This document shows, piece after piece, positions 42,066 through 51,341 of a DNA stretch of 64,000 nucleotides. Source of the stretch: Nitrospirillum viridazoti (GTDB taxonomy: Bacteria; Pseudomonadota; Alphaproteobacteria; Azospirillales; Azospirillaceae); the NCBI RefSeq assembly GCF_007827975.1, contig NZ_VITT01000017.1; one strand, 5' to 3'. A program made the translations under genes and the position numbers. Numbering within the stretch: the first letter of the stretch is position 1; each line of letters begins with the position of its first letter. Under the pieces are notes generated by a model, which saw only the letters and a program-made list of their open reading frames with translations, ran no database searches and was not told the DNA's origin.

Positions 42066-42767
42066 TTACGGCTTCAGACCCCGGGCGATGAAGTCGGCCG
42101 CCTCCGCCGCGACCTCCGCCGCCGGGCGGTCGTCTCCCCAGACGGCATAGCGCTGGCCGATGAAGACACTGACGCCGATCAAGGCCCAGGCCCGCACCTC
42201 CACGTCGCCCTCGCGTATCTCCCCCCGTTTCTTGGCCGACTCCAGATTGTTGATATAGCCGTCGGCGAACACCTGATAGTAGCGCCGGTAGGCATCCTCG
42301 GCAACGAACTGCGCCTCCATCACGATGCGGTAGAGGTTGCGGTGGGCGCGCACGAACTCGATGAACGCCTCCAGGCCCAGGCGTTCCGCCGTCAGCCGGT
42401 CGGGTGCGTGGGCCACCCGCTCCGCGATCCAGCGGCGGGTCAGCGCGCCCATATCCTCCACCAGCGCGCGGAACAGCGATTCCTTGCTGTCGAAGTAGGT
42501 GTAGAAGGTGCCGAGGGCCACGGCGGCACGCTGGGTGATGCCGCTGACCGATGCCTCGTGGAAGCCGCGCTCACCGAATTCCAGGGCGGCGGCGTCCAGC
42601 AGCTTGCGCAGAGTGCGCTTGCCCCGCTCGGTACGCGGCGTCTTGTCGGCGGCCGCTTCCCCCGGCGCCGCCTCGGTCTCAGGGCCCTCGCCCACGCCGC
42701 CCTGCGTCATGGCATCGGTTTCGCCATCGCCGGCAGCCCGCTTCGCCGCCTCGGGTGAACGCGCCAT
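42066..42767 (-). CDS. TetR-family regulator of the acyl-CoA/uptake module
   Basis: 233 residues with a Glu/Ala-rich N-terminal extension of about 45 residues before the HTH (RTLRKLLDAAALEFGERGFHEASVSGITQRAAVALGTFYTYFDSKESLF in segments). The C-terminal domain has RFLYR-like helices (FIEFVRAHRNLYRIVMEAQFV) usual for regulators of acyl-CoA metabolism. It is upstream of the ligase-MaoC genes on the same strand and divergent from the alpha/beta hydrolase, TonB receptor and MFS genes, so it may control both sides. Confidence 0.85.
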   Translation of the reverse strand: MARSPEAAKRAAGDGETDAMTQGGVGEGPETEAAPGEAAADKTPRTERGKRTLRKLLDAAALEFGERGFHEASVSGITQRAAVALGTFYTYFDSKESLFRALVEDMGALTRRWIAERVAHAPDRLTAERLGLEAFIEFVRAHRNLYRIVMEAQFVAEDAYRRYYQVFADGYINNLESAKKRGEIREGDVEVRAWALIGVSVFIGQRYAVWGDDRPAAEVAAEAADFIARGLKP

Positions 42768-42798
42768 GCCCCAACCTCCCTCTCTCGTTTTCTAGAAC

Positions 42799-42814
42799 TT
42801 GAACATTGACTCAA
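42799..42814. promoter_or_regulatory. Candidate TetR operator in divergent promoter
   Basis: TTGAACATTGACTCAA has TTGA/TCAA arms and an embedded TTGACTCAA. It lies in the 132-nt gap between the TetR gene and the alpha/beta hydrolase. Related TTGAC elements occur upstream of the acyl-CoA ligase near 42047-42062. Inference from position and symmetry only. Confidence 0.3.
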
Positions 42815-42899
42815 CTTTCATCTTACGGCAAGCATGACGGCGGGAGGATGATCCGCCGACGCACCCGTCGGTGGATACCACGAAGCGCGGAAAACACCG

Positions 42900-43760
42900 A
42901 TGCACGAACTGGGGCGACAGGCCGGGGCCCGGCCACGCGGGGAAGACTCATGCCCGCTGATACCGGCTGACGGCGGCCTGATGGCCTATCGTCTGGCTGG
43001 CACGGGCCGCCCTTTGGTGCTGCTGCACGGCTGGGCCACCCACGGCGGCTTCTTCGCCCCGCAGTTCGCCGACTTGGCCGCGTCGTTCCAGGTGCTGGCG
43101 CCCGACTTGCCCGGCCATGGCGCCACCCCAGCCCCCCGCCCCACCGTGTGGCACCAGGCGGATGCGCTGCGTGCCCTGCTGAACGCCCTGGATTTGCGGG
43201 GCGCCATGCTGGTCGGCTGGTCCATGGGGGCCATGGTGGCGTGGCGCGCTCTGCTGGATGGCGCCCGGGAACGGGTGACCGGCCTGGTGGTGGTGGATAT
43301 GAGCCCGCGCCTGTGCAACGACACCGACTGGCCCTGGGGCCTGCGGGGGGCGGTCCAGGCGCGTGGGCCCCAGGCGGCCCGCCTGCTGGCCACCGACTGG
43401 GCCGCGTTCGCGCCCCGCATCGCGCGGCGCATCTTCGCCGCCGGCAGCCCGCACACCGACCTGCGCTGCTGGGTGGAGGGAGAAGTCGCGCGGTGCGATG
43501 CCGAAGCCATGGCCGCCCTATGGCTGGATCTGCTGGCCCAGGATTTCCGGGCCGACCTGGGCCGGCTGGACCTGCCCACGCTGATCCTGCGCGGGGGCTT
43601 GAGCCAACTCTATCCCGCCGGCACGGCCGATTGGCTGGCAACGGCCCTGCCCCAGGCGCACCAAGTCACGTTCGCCGCCTCCGGCCATGCGCCGCATCTG
43701 GAGGAGCCGCAGCGCTTCAACGAGATCATCACCGGATTCGCCGCCGGCCTGCCGCCCTGA
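42900..43760 (+). CDS. Alpha/beta-fold hydrolase
   Basis: 286 residues with BioH/esterase-like sequence. GRPLVLLHGWATHGGFFAPQF forms the oxyanion hole, GWSMGAMVAW the nucleophile elbow with the catalytic Ser, and SGHAPHLEEPQRF the catalytic His. At the usual acid position the sequence reads ILRGGLSQLYPAG with no Asp, so the acid residue may be elsewhere. An N-terminal extension of about 25 residues makes the ATG at 42900 uncertain; ATG 42981 (MAYRLAG) is an alternative. It precedes the TonB receptor gene and probably hydrolyses an imported ester or lactone. Confidence 0.82.
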   Translation: MHELGRQAGARPRGEDSCPLIPADGGLMAYRLAGTGRPLVLLHGWATHGGFFAPQFADLAASFQVLAPDLPGHGATPAPRPTVWHQADALRALLNALDLRGAMLVGWSMGAMVAWRALLDGARERVTGLVVVDMSPRLCNDTDWPWGLRGAVQARGPQAARLLATDWAAFAPRIARRIFAAGSPHTDLRCWVEGEVARCDAEAMAALWLDLLAQDFRADLGRLDLPTLILRGGLSQLYPAGTADWLATALPQAHQVTFAASGHAPHLEEPQRFNEIITGFAAGLPP

Positions 43761-43838
43761 GGGGTTGGGCGGGGAAACAGCGATCAACGGACGAAAGAAC
43801 GGGCCCATGAACAGGGCCATGGACGGGAGGACAAGGGA

Positions 43839-46040
43839 ATGAGCAAGGCTGCACGCTGGTTGTTGGGCGTCTCGGTCGCGGGTCTGGTGCTGGGGGATGC
43901 GGCGTGGGCGCAACAGGCCGCCGCCCCCGCCGCCGACAGCGACGTGCTGCAAGAGGTGGTGGTGACGGCCCGCCGCCGGGCGGAAAACCTGAAGGATGTG
44001 CCGGTGGCGGTCACCGCCATTTCCGCCGACCAGTTGCAGGCCCAGGGCTCCGTCAACCTGACCGATCTGGAATACAAATCGCCCAACACCACGGTGCAGG
44101 TGGCGCGCGGTTCCAACTCCACCCTCATCGCCTTCATCCGCGGCGTGGGCCAGCAGGACCCGCTGTGGGGTTTCGAACCCGGCGTCGGCCTGTACGTCGA
44201 CGACGTCTACGTCGCCCGTCCCCAGGGTGCCGTGCTGGACATCTACGACGTCAGCCGCATCGAGGTGCTGCGCGGGCCGCAGGGCACGCTGTACGGCCGC
44301 AACACCATCGGCGGCGCCATCAAGTACGTGACCCGCGATATGACCGACCAGCCCACCGCCAATGCGCGGGTGGAGATCGGCAGCTATAACGAGCACAACG
44401 TCATCCTGTCCGGCAGCACGCCGCTCAGTGAGAAGTTCGCCATCGGCGGCGCCGTGGCCATTTACCGCCACGACGGCTACGGCCACAACCTCTACACCGG
44501 CGCCGACCAGTACAATAAGGACGTGGTGGCCGGCCGCATCAGCGCGGAATTCAAGCCTACCGAGAAATTCACCATCAAGGTGGCGGCCGACCAGACCAAC
44601 GACATGTCCAACGCCAAGAGCGGCCACCGCGAAACGGCGACACCGGCTGGCACCCCTCCCCTGTCCGACGATTACGACACCATGGCCGGCGTGGGCGACC
44701 ACAACTTCGTGACCAACCGGGGCATGTCGCTGACGGCCGAATGGCAGCTGTCGGACCAATGGCTGCTGAAGGCCATCAGTGCCTATCGCGACGGCTACAC
44801 CCAGACCAACATCGACTTCGACAACCTGCCCCAGCCCTATCTGGACGTGCCCGCCTGGTACAAGGACCACCAGTTCAGCCAGGAGGTTCAGGCCGTTTAC
44901 ACCGGCGAACGGCTGCAGGGCGTGGCGGGCATCTATTACATGGACGCGACCGCCGCCGGCGCCTTCGACACCGATGTGCAGAACCTGGGCCTCAGCATCC
45001 TGACCTCCGGCTCGGTCAAGACCAAGAGCATCGCCGGCTTCACCGACCTCAGCTACGACATCACCGATGACCTGAAGGTTTCGCTAGGCGGGCGCTACAC
45101 AAACGACGACAAGACCGGCAGCGTCTACCGCGCCTATTACCTGGGCATCCGCAGCCCCATGTTCGGCGGCAAGCAGCAGGCGCCCTTCTCAATCCGCACC
45201 AACTACACCAACGACCGCAGCTTCGGCGAATTCACGCCGCGCGCCAGCGTCAGCTACAAGCTGACGCCGGACGTGACGGGCTATGTCTCCTACTCCAAGG
45301 GCTTCAAGTCCGGCGGCTTCGACATGCGCGGCGACGCCGTGCTCACCCCCGACACGGTCAAGGGCTACAACCCCGAGACGGTCAATAGCTATGAGGTGGG
45401 CCTGAAGGGCGATTATCTGGACCGGCGCCTGACCCTGAACCTGGCCGGATTCTACGCCGACTACAGCGGCCAGCAGGTGACGACCCAAGTGCCCACCGCC
45501 ACCGGTATCGCCAGCTTCGTCGACAACGCCGGCGCCAGCCACATCTACGGCCTGGAGTTCGAGGCCGTGGCCAAGCTGACCCGCCAGCTGACCGCCCAGG
45601 CCAATGTCGGCTACACCCTGGCGCAGTTCGACAAGTTCCTGTCCTACGACCTGACCAGCAGGCAGTACGTCGACGTGGCCAACACCCGGGGCTTCCAGAA
45701 CACGCCCAAATGGACCACCGGCTTCACCCTGTCCTACCTGCTGCCCTTCGATGACAAGAGCACCCTGAATTCCTCGGCCAGCGTGTCTTATCGCAGCTTC
45801 ACCCAGCTGTACGATACCGCCAGCATCCTGGACCAGCCGGGCTACACCCTGCTGGACCTCAACTTCATCTGGACCTCCGCCGATGACCACTGGCAGGTGG
45901 GCCTGCATGCCAAGAACCTGACGGACGAGCGGTACCGCGTGGGCGGCTATCCCTTCGGCGGCGCCACCTATGCCAATTCCTTCGCCGCCTATTATGGCCC
46001 GCCGCGCACCATCACCGGCACCATCGGCCTGCACTTCTGA
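43839..46040 (+). CDS. TonB-dependent outer-membrane receptor
   Basis: 733 residues with a signal peptide (MSKAARWLLGVSVAGLVLG, cleavage near AWAQ). The TonB box-like region DVLQEVVVTARRRAE follows, then a plug domain with RGVGQQDPLWGFEPGVGLYVDDVYV and RIEVLRGPQGTLYGRNTIGGAI. A beta-barrel follows to the terminal aromatic residue (TIGLHF). No N-terminal signalling (STN) domain is present. The sequence type is that of sphingomonad-like receptors for organic compounds rather than siderophores. AAGGGA precedes the ATG. It is next to an MFS carrier gene (88 nt), giving outer- and inner-membrane uptake steps for one substrate. Confidence 0.92.
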   Translation: MSKAARWLLGVSVAGLVLGDAAWAQQAAAPAADSDVLQEVVVTARRRAENLKDVPVAVTAISADQLQAQGSVNLTDLEYKSPNTTVQVARGSNSTLIAFIRGVGQQDPLWGFEPGVGLYVDDVYVARPQGAVLDIYDVSRIEVLRGPQGTLYGRNTIGGAIKYVTRDMTDQPTANARVEIGSYNEHNVILSGSTPLSEKFAIGGAVAIYRHDGYGHNLYTGADQYNKDVVAGRISAEFKPTEKFTIKVAADQTNDMSNAKSGHRETATPAGTPPLSDDYDTMAGVGDHNFVTNRGMSLTAEWQLSDQWLLKAISAYRDGYTQTNIDFDNLPQPYLDVPAWYKDHQFSQEVQAVYTGERLQGVAGIYYMDATAAGAFDTDVQNLGLSILTSGSVKTKSIAGFTDLSYDITDDLKVSLGGRYTNDDKTGSVYRAYYLGIRSPMFGGKQQAPFSIRTNYTNDRSFGEFTPRASVSYKLTPDVTGYVSYSKGFKSGGFDMRGDAVLTPDTVKGYNPETVNSYEVGLKGDYLDRRLTLNLAGFYADYSGQQVTTQVPTATGIASFVDNAGASHIYGLEFEAVAKLTRQLTAQANVGYTLAQFDKFLSYDLTSRQYVDVANTRGFQNTPKWTTGFTLSYLLPFDDKSTLNSSASVSYRSFTQLYDTASILDQPGYTLLDLNFIWTSADDHWQVGLHAKNLTDERYRVGGYPFGGATYANSFAAYYGPPRTITGTIGLHF

Positions 46041-46044
46041 CAAC

Positions 46045-46096
46045 GGCCCTTTTTGGGGCCTGAGCGGGCGGATCCAGATCAGCGGTTCCGCCCGCT
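46045..46096 (+). terminator. Two stem-loops between TonB receptor and MFS genes
   Basis: GGCCC/GGGCC around TTTTTG (46045-46060), then a perfect 10-bp stem AGCGGGCGGA / TCCGCCCGCT with a 14-nt loop (46063-46096). Without a T-run after the second stem, they may reduce rather than stop read-through to the MFS gene. Confidence 0.45.
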
Positions 46097-46127
46097 TACC
46101 CATGCTAAAGATCAGCCAGGATCACCC

Positions 46128-47441
46128 ATGAGCGAGAGCACGATGACCGAGACCGCCGTTCCTCCTCCGTCACCGGTTCTGGCCCCGACCCAGGCACGGC
46201 CGCGCTACCGCGTCCTGGTGATGGCGGCGCTGTTCGTGGTGTACACCCTGAACTTCGTGGACCGGCAGATCCTCAGCATTCTGGCCCTGCCCATCAAGAC
46301 GGAGCTGGGCCTGACCGATACGCAGCTGGGCTGGCTGGGCGGGCCGGCCTTCGCCCTGTTCTACACCTTCCTCGCCATCCCCATCGCCCGCCTGGCCGAC
46401 CGCATGAGCCGGGTGCGCATCATGGCGGTGTCGCTGGCATTGTGGAGCGGCTTCACCGCCCTCACCGGCCAGGTGGGCCTGTTTTGGCAACTGTTCCTGT
46501 GCCGCATGGGCGTGGGCGTGGGGGAGGCCGGCGGCGTGGCCCCCGCCTATTCCCTGATCAGCGACTATTTCCCCAAGCACCAGCGGGCCCGCGCCCTGGC
46601 CGTCTATTCCTTCGGCATCCCCTTCGGCAGCGCCCTGGGCATCCTGCTGGGCGGCTATATCGCCACGGCCGTGAACTGGCGCCTGGCCTTCACCGTCTGT
46701 GGTATCGCCGGCCTGATCATGACGCCGATCTTCCTGGTTTGCGTGCGCGAGCCGGCGCGCGGCGCGTTCGACGCCGTGAAGAACGCGGGCGCCCCGGTGC
46801 CGTTGCGGGCCGTGCTGTCCATCCTGGGCACGAAGCCGTCCTTCTGGCTGCTGTCGGCCGGCGCCGCCTCCTGCTCCGTCCTGGGATATGGGCTGGCGTT
46901 CTGGATGCCGGCCTTCCTGGCGCGCATGCATGGCATGGCGCTGAAGGACGTGTCGCTGCTGCTGGGCGTCGGCAGCCTGGTGGCTGGCACGCTGGGCATC
47001 TGGGCCGGCGGCGCCCTCGCCGACCGGCTGGGCGGGGCGAAGAAGGCGGCCTACCCGCTGGTGCCGGCTGTGGCCTTCCTGGTGGCGGTGCCGCTCTATG
47101 CCCTGGGCTTCCTGGCCAAGGAACTGTGGCTGGTGGCGGCGCTATGCACCCTGCCCCTGGCCTTGGGCCTCGCTTGGCTGGGCCCCGTCATCGCCGCCGT
47201 GCAGCACGTGGTGCCGCCGGCCATGCGGGCCACGGCCTCGGCCATCTTCCTGTTCATCAACAACCTGGTGGGCATCGGCTTCGGCATCTTCTTCTTCGGC
47301 CGTCTGTCCGATTTTCTGGCCCCCCGCTTCGGCGCGGAAGCCCTGCGCTATTCCATGCTGATCGGCCTCGGCTTCTACCTGCTGAGCGCCCTGTTCTTCA
47401 TCCTCTCCAGCCGCCGGTTGGAGCGGGATTGGGAGGGGTAA
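46128..47441 (+). CDS. Spinster-type MFS transporter partnered with the TonB receptor
   Basis: About 437-residue inner-membrane carrier with twelve hydrophobic helices. The motifs are YTLNFVDRQILSILALPIKTELGLTD, ARLADRMSRVR, and RMGVGVGEAGGVAPAYSLISDYFP. Close in type to the carrier at 16075-17427. The ATG at 46128 has AGGATCA upstream; the open frame to 46053 is rejected because it precedes the family start. It probably moves the compound brought in by the adjacent receptor into the cytosol. Confidence 0.87.
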   Translation: MSESTMTETAVPPPSPVLAPTQARPRYRVLVMAALFVVYTLNFVDRQILSILALPIKTELGLTDTQLGWLGGPAFALFYTFLAIPIARLADRMSRVRIMAVSLALWSGFTALTGQVGLFWQLFLCRMGVGVGEAGGVAPAYSLISDYFPKHQRARALAVYSFGIPFGSALGILLGGYIATAVNWRLAFTVCGIAGLIMTPIFLVCVREPARGAFDAVKNAGAPVPLRAVLSILGTKPSFWLLSAGAASCSVLGYGLAFWMPAFLARMHGMALKDVSLLLGVGSLVAGTLGIWAGGALADRLGGAKKAAYPLVPAVAFLVAVPLYALGFLAKELWLVAALCTLPLALGLAWLGPVIAAVQHVVPPAMRATASAIFLFINNLVGIGFGIFFFGRLSDFLAPRFGAEALRYSMLIGLGFYLLSALFFILSSRRLERDWEG

Positions 47442-47460
47442 AGCCCTCCCAATCCCGCTC
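47421..47460. terminator. 17-bp perfect hairpin overlapping the MFS stop codon
   Basis: GAGCGGGATTGGGAGGG (47421-47437) pairs perfectly with 47444-47460 across a 6-nt loop that includes part of the TAA stop. It lies between convergent genes (MFS and permease). No T-run follows on either strand. Likely a bidirectional transcript-end structure. Confidence 0.65.
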
Positions 47461-47465
47461 CGAAA

Positions 47466-48929
47466 TTACTCCGCCAGTTGCGCCTGGCGCTGGCGGGCGG
47501 AGTTGCGCATGCCGTAGAGGAAGTAGATCGCCAGGCCCAGCAGGCTCCACGCGCCGAAGCGGATCCAGTTGCTGAGGCCCAGCGAGATCATCAGCGCCAC
47601 ACAAATCACGGCGCCGATGACGGCCACCACCGGCAGGTAGGGCACGCGGAAGGGGCGCGGGCGGTGCGGGTCGCGCACGCGCAGCACCAGGGTGGCGACG
47701 CAGACCAGAGCGAAGGCCATGAGCGTGCCTAGGGACACCAGATCGCCCAGCACGTCCAGGGGCGCGATGCCGCCGATGATGGCGGCCACCAGCGTCACCC
47801 ACAGCGTCGCCTGCCACGGCACATGGTGCTCCGGATTGACCGAGGCGAAGGACGGCGGCATCAGGCCGTCGCGGGCCATGGCGTAGAAGATGCGGATTTG
47901 GCCGTAGTTGCAGATCAGGATGGCGGAGCCCAGGCCCAGGATGGCGGCCAGGTTGATGATCATGCCCAGCCAGGCCAGGGACGGGCCGGCGTTCTTGATG
48001 GCGATGAAGATGGCCTCGGGCGCGTCCAGCATGGTGTAGGGCGCCAGGCCGGTCATGACCAGGCCCACCACCACGTACAGCGTCACGCAGACGGCCAGGC
48101 CGCCCAGGATGCCGCGCGGCACGGTGCGCTGGGGCGACCGCGCCTCCTGCGCCGCGGTGGAGACCGCGTCGAAGCCGATATAGGCGAAGAACAGGGTGCC
48201 GGCGGCGCGGAACACGCCGGACCAGCCGAAGGCGCCGTCGCCCGTGTTCTCGGGAATGAAGGGATGCCAGTTGGCGGTATCGATGTAGAAGATGCCCACC
48301 ACCGCGAACAGCACCATGGCGCCCACCTTGATCGCCACGGAGATGTTGTTGAAGCGCGCCGTTTCCTTGATGCCCAGGCTGAGGATCACGCCGCACAGGG
48401 CGATGATGAACACGGCCGGCCCGTTGATGAAGGCCCCCGTCCATTCAAAGCCCTTCTCATCCGAGTAGGACAAGGGGGCCGAGGCCAGGTTGGTGGGCAG
48501 GTGCACCCCCCATTGCCCGAGGAAGGCGTTGAGGTAGCCGGAAAAGCCCACGGCCACGGCCGACCCGCTGATCATGTATTCCAGCACCAGGTTCCACCCC
48601 ACCAGCCAGGCCACGATTTCACCCAGCGTGGCGTAGGTGTAGCTGTAGGCGCTGCCCGCCACGGGGATGACGGTGGCCAGTTCGGCGAAGCACAGCCCGG
48701 CGAACAGGCAGGCCAGTGCTGCGAAGGCGAAGGAAATGGCGACCGCCGGGCCCGCATGGGTGGCCGCCTGCGATCCGGTCATGACGAAGATGCCGGCCCC
48801 CACCGTGCAACCTACGCCCGCCAGGATCAGGTCCAGCGTGCCCAGGCCACGCGCCAGCTTCGCGGCCCCGTGCTTCCCCTCACCGGCCGCGATGAGCGCA
48901 TCGACCGGCTTGACCGTCCATAACCCCAT
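47466..48929 (-). CDS. APC-family amino acid permease (cationic-type)
   Basis: 487-residue inner-membrane transporter with 12-14 hydrophobic helices. It has the APC features LARGLGTLDLILAGVGCTVGAGIFVMTG at the start and FFAYIGFDAVSTAAQEARSPQRTVPRGI in the middle, as in CAT/YfnA-like permeases. The ATG at 48929 (MGLWTVKP) follows AAAGGGACGGG; the GTG-type upstream start at 48956 is less likely. Located just downstream of a GntR gene and hutH/hutG on the same strand, so histidine or a related amino acid is a reasonable substrate by context. Confidence 0.87.
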   Translation of the reverse strand: MGLWTVKPVDALIAAGEGKHGAAKLARGLGTLDLILAGVGCTVGAGIFVMTGSQAATHAGPAVAISFAFAALACLFAGLCFAELATVIPVAGSAYSYTYATLGEIVAWLVGWNLVLEYMISGSAVAVGFSGYLNAFLGQWGVHLPTNLASAPLSYSDEKGFEWTGAFINGPAVFIIALCGVILSLGIKETARFNNISVAIKVGAMVLFAVVGIFYIDTANWHPFIPENTGDGAFGWSGVFRAAGTLFFAYIGFDAVSTAAQEARSPQRTVPRGILGGLAVCVTLYVVVGLVMTGLAPYTMLDAPEAIFIAIKNAGPSLAWLGMIINLAAILGLGSAILICNYGQIRIFYAMARDGLMPPSFASVNPEHHVPWQATLWVTLVAAIIGGIAPLDVLGDLVSLGTLMAFALVCVATLVLRVRDPHRPRPFRVPYLPVVAVIGAVICVALMISLGLSNWIRFGAWSLLGLAIYFLYGMRNSARQRQAQLAE

Positions 48930-49057
48930 ACCCGTCCCTTTCCCCGTTCGCACCATCAGGTGGGCCGCACGTCCGGGGCCCTGTCCTATCCGTTATTCCC
49001 GTCCTAGCACGTTCAGGCACGCCCGTCCCAGCCCGGGTCCTGAACGCGATCAAATTT

Positions 49058-49738
49058 TTAATCCACGCCCTCATCCTCCGGTGAGGGGTATCGGCGCAGC
49101 ACCGCCTCGATGACGAAATTCTGGCCGGTATAGACATGCTCATACAGCAGCTGGGCCGCCTTCTCGCCGTCGCCGGCAATCAGGGCGGCCAGCACCGGCT
49201 GGCTGCCGGCCCGGTAGGCCGCGGCCCCCTCGGACTGTGGGATGCCCATAAACAGGGGGCGCTGCCCGCGCTCGTACAGGTTCTGCAGGATCTGGTGCAG
49301 GCGCGGGTTGCCTGACGCTTCGGCGATGGTCTCGTGGAAATCCTGGTCGGCCTCCAGGATCTTGCGGTGCTGGTCGGGATCGTCGGGCTCCACCGTGATG
49401 GTGGTGGCCCGCACCAGGCGGCGGACATGCGCCGTGGTCAGCCGCCCCGCCGCCAGCCGCCCCGCCATGGGCTCCAGCGCCAGACGGATCTGGAAGCAGT
49501 GCATGATGTCTTCCGGCGTGATGGGCGCCACGGTGAAACCGCTGCGCGCCCGCGCCGCCATCAACCCTTCCTGGCACAGGCGGGCCAGCGCGGTGCGCAC
49601 CGGCGCCTTGCCAAACCCCAGCCGCTCCGCCAGCAGGGCCTCACTGACCCGCTGCCCCGGCGTCAGGCGGCAGAGCATGATGTCGGCGCGCAGGGCCTGA
49701 TAGGCCCGTTCGCTCAGGCGTTCCTCAGTGGTGGTCAA
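49058..49738 (-). CDS. GntR-family (FCD-domain) transcriptional regulator
   Basis: 226 residues. The N-terminal winged HTH is clear (YQALRADIMLCRLTPGQRVSEALLAERLGFGKAPVRTALARLCQEGLM in segments). The C-terminal FCD domain has metal-ligand-like DQDFHETIAEASGNPRL. This is not the HutC type, which carries a UTRA domain, although it sits between hutH and the permease. It may control the histidine genes or the permease; the effector is unknown. Confidence 0.87.
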   Translation of the reverse strand: MTTTEERLSERAYQALRADIMLCRLTPGQRVSEALLAERLGFGKAPVRTALARLCQEGLMAARARSGFTVAPITPEDIMHCFQIRLALEPMAGRLAAGRLTTAHVRRLVRATTITVEPDDPDQHRKILEADQDFHETIAEASGNPRLHQILQNLYERGQRPLFMGIPQSEGAAAYRAGSQPVLAALIAGDGEKAAQLLYEHVYTGQNFVIEAVLRRYPSPEDEGVD

Positions 49739-49783
49739 GACCCGCTTCCCTCCCGCTCATGCCGCCCTAATGCCGCCCTCTTA

Positions 49784-51298
49784 CTAGAACGCCAGCCCCG
49801 CGCCCAGATCGCCGTTTACCACCAGGGCCTTGGCGGCGGCGATGTCGGGGGCGAAGTAGCGATCCTGGTCGTAGGCCGGCACCACGGCGCGCAGCTTGGC
49901 CCGGGCCCGTTCCAGTTGCTCGGAGGTCCGTAGCGGCAGGTGGAATTCCAGGCCCTGGATGGCGGCCAGCGCCTCGATGCCGACGATGCCGGCGGCGTTG
50001 TCGGCCATGTCGATCAGGCGGCGGGCGGCCCAAGTGGCCATGGAGACGTGGTCCTCCTGGTTGGCGGAGGTGGGAATGCTGTCGACCGAGGCCGGATGGG
50101 CCAGGCCCTTGTTCTCGCTGGCCAGAGCCGCCGCCGTGACGTGGGCGATCATGAAGCCGGAATTGATGCCGCCGTCCTTCACCAGGAAGGCCGGCAGGCC
50201 CCCGTTGTGGTGCGGGTCCACCAGCATGGCGATGCGGCGTTCCGACAGGTTGCCGATCTCGGCGAGCGCCAGGGCGATCTGGTCGGCGGCAAAGGCCACC
50301 GGCTCGGCATGGAAGTTGCCGCCGGACAGGATGTCGCCGGTGTCGGGGAAGACCAGAGGGTTGTCGGTAACGGCGTTGGCCTCGATCAGCAGGGTGCCCG
50401 CCGCCATGCGCAACTGGTCCAGGCAGGCGCCCATGACCTGCGGCTGGCAGCGCAGGCAATAGGGGTCCTGCACCCGCTCGCAATCCAGGTGGCTGGCGCG
50501 CACGGCGCTGCCGTCCAGCAGGCGGCGATAGGTGGCGGCGGTGTCGATCTGGCCCTTCTGGCCGCGCAGGTCGTGGATGCGGGCATCGAACGGCGTGTCG
50601 CTGCCCCGGGCGGCGTCCACCGACAGGGCGCCGGTGGTCAGGGCCGCCTGGAACACCCGCTCCGCGGCGAACAGGCCGTTCAGCGCCAGGGCGGTCGACA
50701 CCTGGGTGCCGTTCAGCAGGGCCAGGCCCTCCTTGGGGCCAAGCTCCATGGGCGCCAGCCCCGCCCGCTTGATGCCTTCGGTGGCGGGCAGGATCTGGCC
50801 GTCCACCCGCACCTCGCCCACGCCCAGCAGCGGCGCCACCAGATGGGCCAGCGGCGCCAGATCGCCCGAGGCGCCGACGGAGCCCTTGGACGGGATGCAG
50901 GGGTAGACGCCGTGGTTGGCCAGCGCCGCCAGCGCCCGGATGACGCTACCGCGCACGCCGGAATAGCCGCGCGCCAGGCTGGAGATCTTGAGCACGAGGA
51001 TCAGGCGGACGATGGCATCGTCCAGCAGCGGGCCGGTGCCCACCGCGTGGCTCAGCACCAGGTTGCGCTGCAACTGCGACAGCTGGTCGTTGCCGATGCG
51101 GGTCTTGGCCAGCAAGCCGAAGCCGGTGTTGATGCCATAGGCTGTGCGGCCGGCGGCCATGACGGCGTCGACCGTGGCGGCGGACTTTTCCGCATTCGCC
51201 AGGGTGGCGTCATCCACCACCAGGTGGACAGGGCCCGCCAGGGTGGCGCGCAGGTCGGCCAGGGTCAGGCGGCCGGGGACCAGGGTGAAGGTGTGCAT
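49784..51298 (-). CDS. hutH: Histidine ammonia-lyase
   Basis: Deaminates L-histidine to urocanate and ammonia in the cytosol, the first step of histidine use. 504 residues, full length. The self-made MIO cofactor site Ala143-Ser144-Gly145 lies in VGASGDLAPLAH. YGINTGFGLLA at the N-terminus, VLSHAVGTGPL and NQEDHVSMATWAARRL near the end are conserved HutH sequence. The next gene upstream on the strand is hutG, 43 nt away. No hutU or hutI is in the window, so the remaining steps must be encoded elsewhere. Confidence 0.95.
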   Translation of the reverse strand: MHTFTLVPGRLTLADLRATLAGPVHLVVDDATLANAEKSAATVDAVMAAGRTAYGINTGFGLLAKTRIGNDQLSQLQRNLVLSHAVGTGPLLDDAIVRLILVLKISSLARGYSGVRGSVIRALAALANHGVYPCIPSKGSVGASGDLAPLAHLVAPLLGVGEVRVDGQILPATEGIKRAGLAPMELGPKEGLALLNGTQVSTALALNGLFAAERVFQAALTTGALSVDAARGSDTPFDARIHDLRGQKGQIDTAATYRRLLDGSAVRASHLDCERVQDPYCLRCQPQVMGACLDQLRMAAGTLLIEANAVTDNPLVFPDTGDILSGGNFHAEPVAFAADQIALALAEIGNLSERRIAMLVDPHHNGGLPAFLVKDGGINSGFMIAHVTAAALASENKGLAHPASVDSIPTSANQEDHVSMATWAARRLIDMADNAAGIVGIEALAAIQGLEFHLPLRTSEQLERARAKLRAVVPAYDQDRYFAPDIAAAKALVVNGDLGAGLAF

Positions 51299-51341
51299 GA
51301 TACGGGAACTCCCGAAAAATCAACAGACTATAGGCTCGTCT

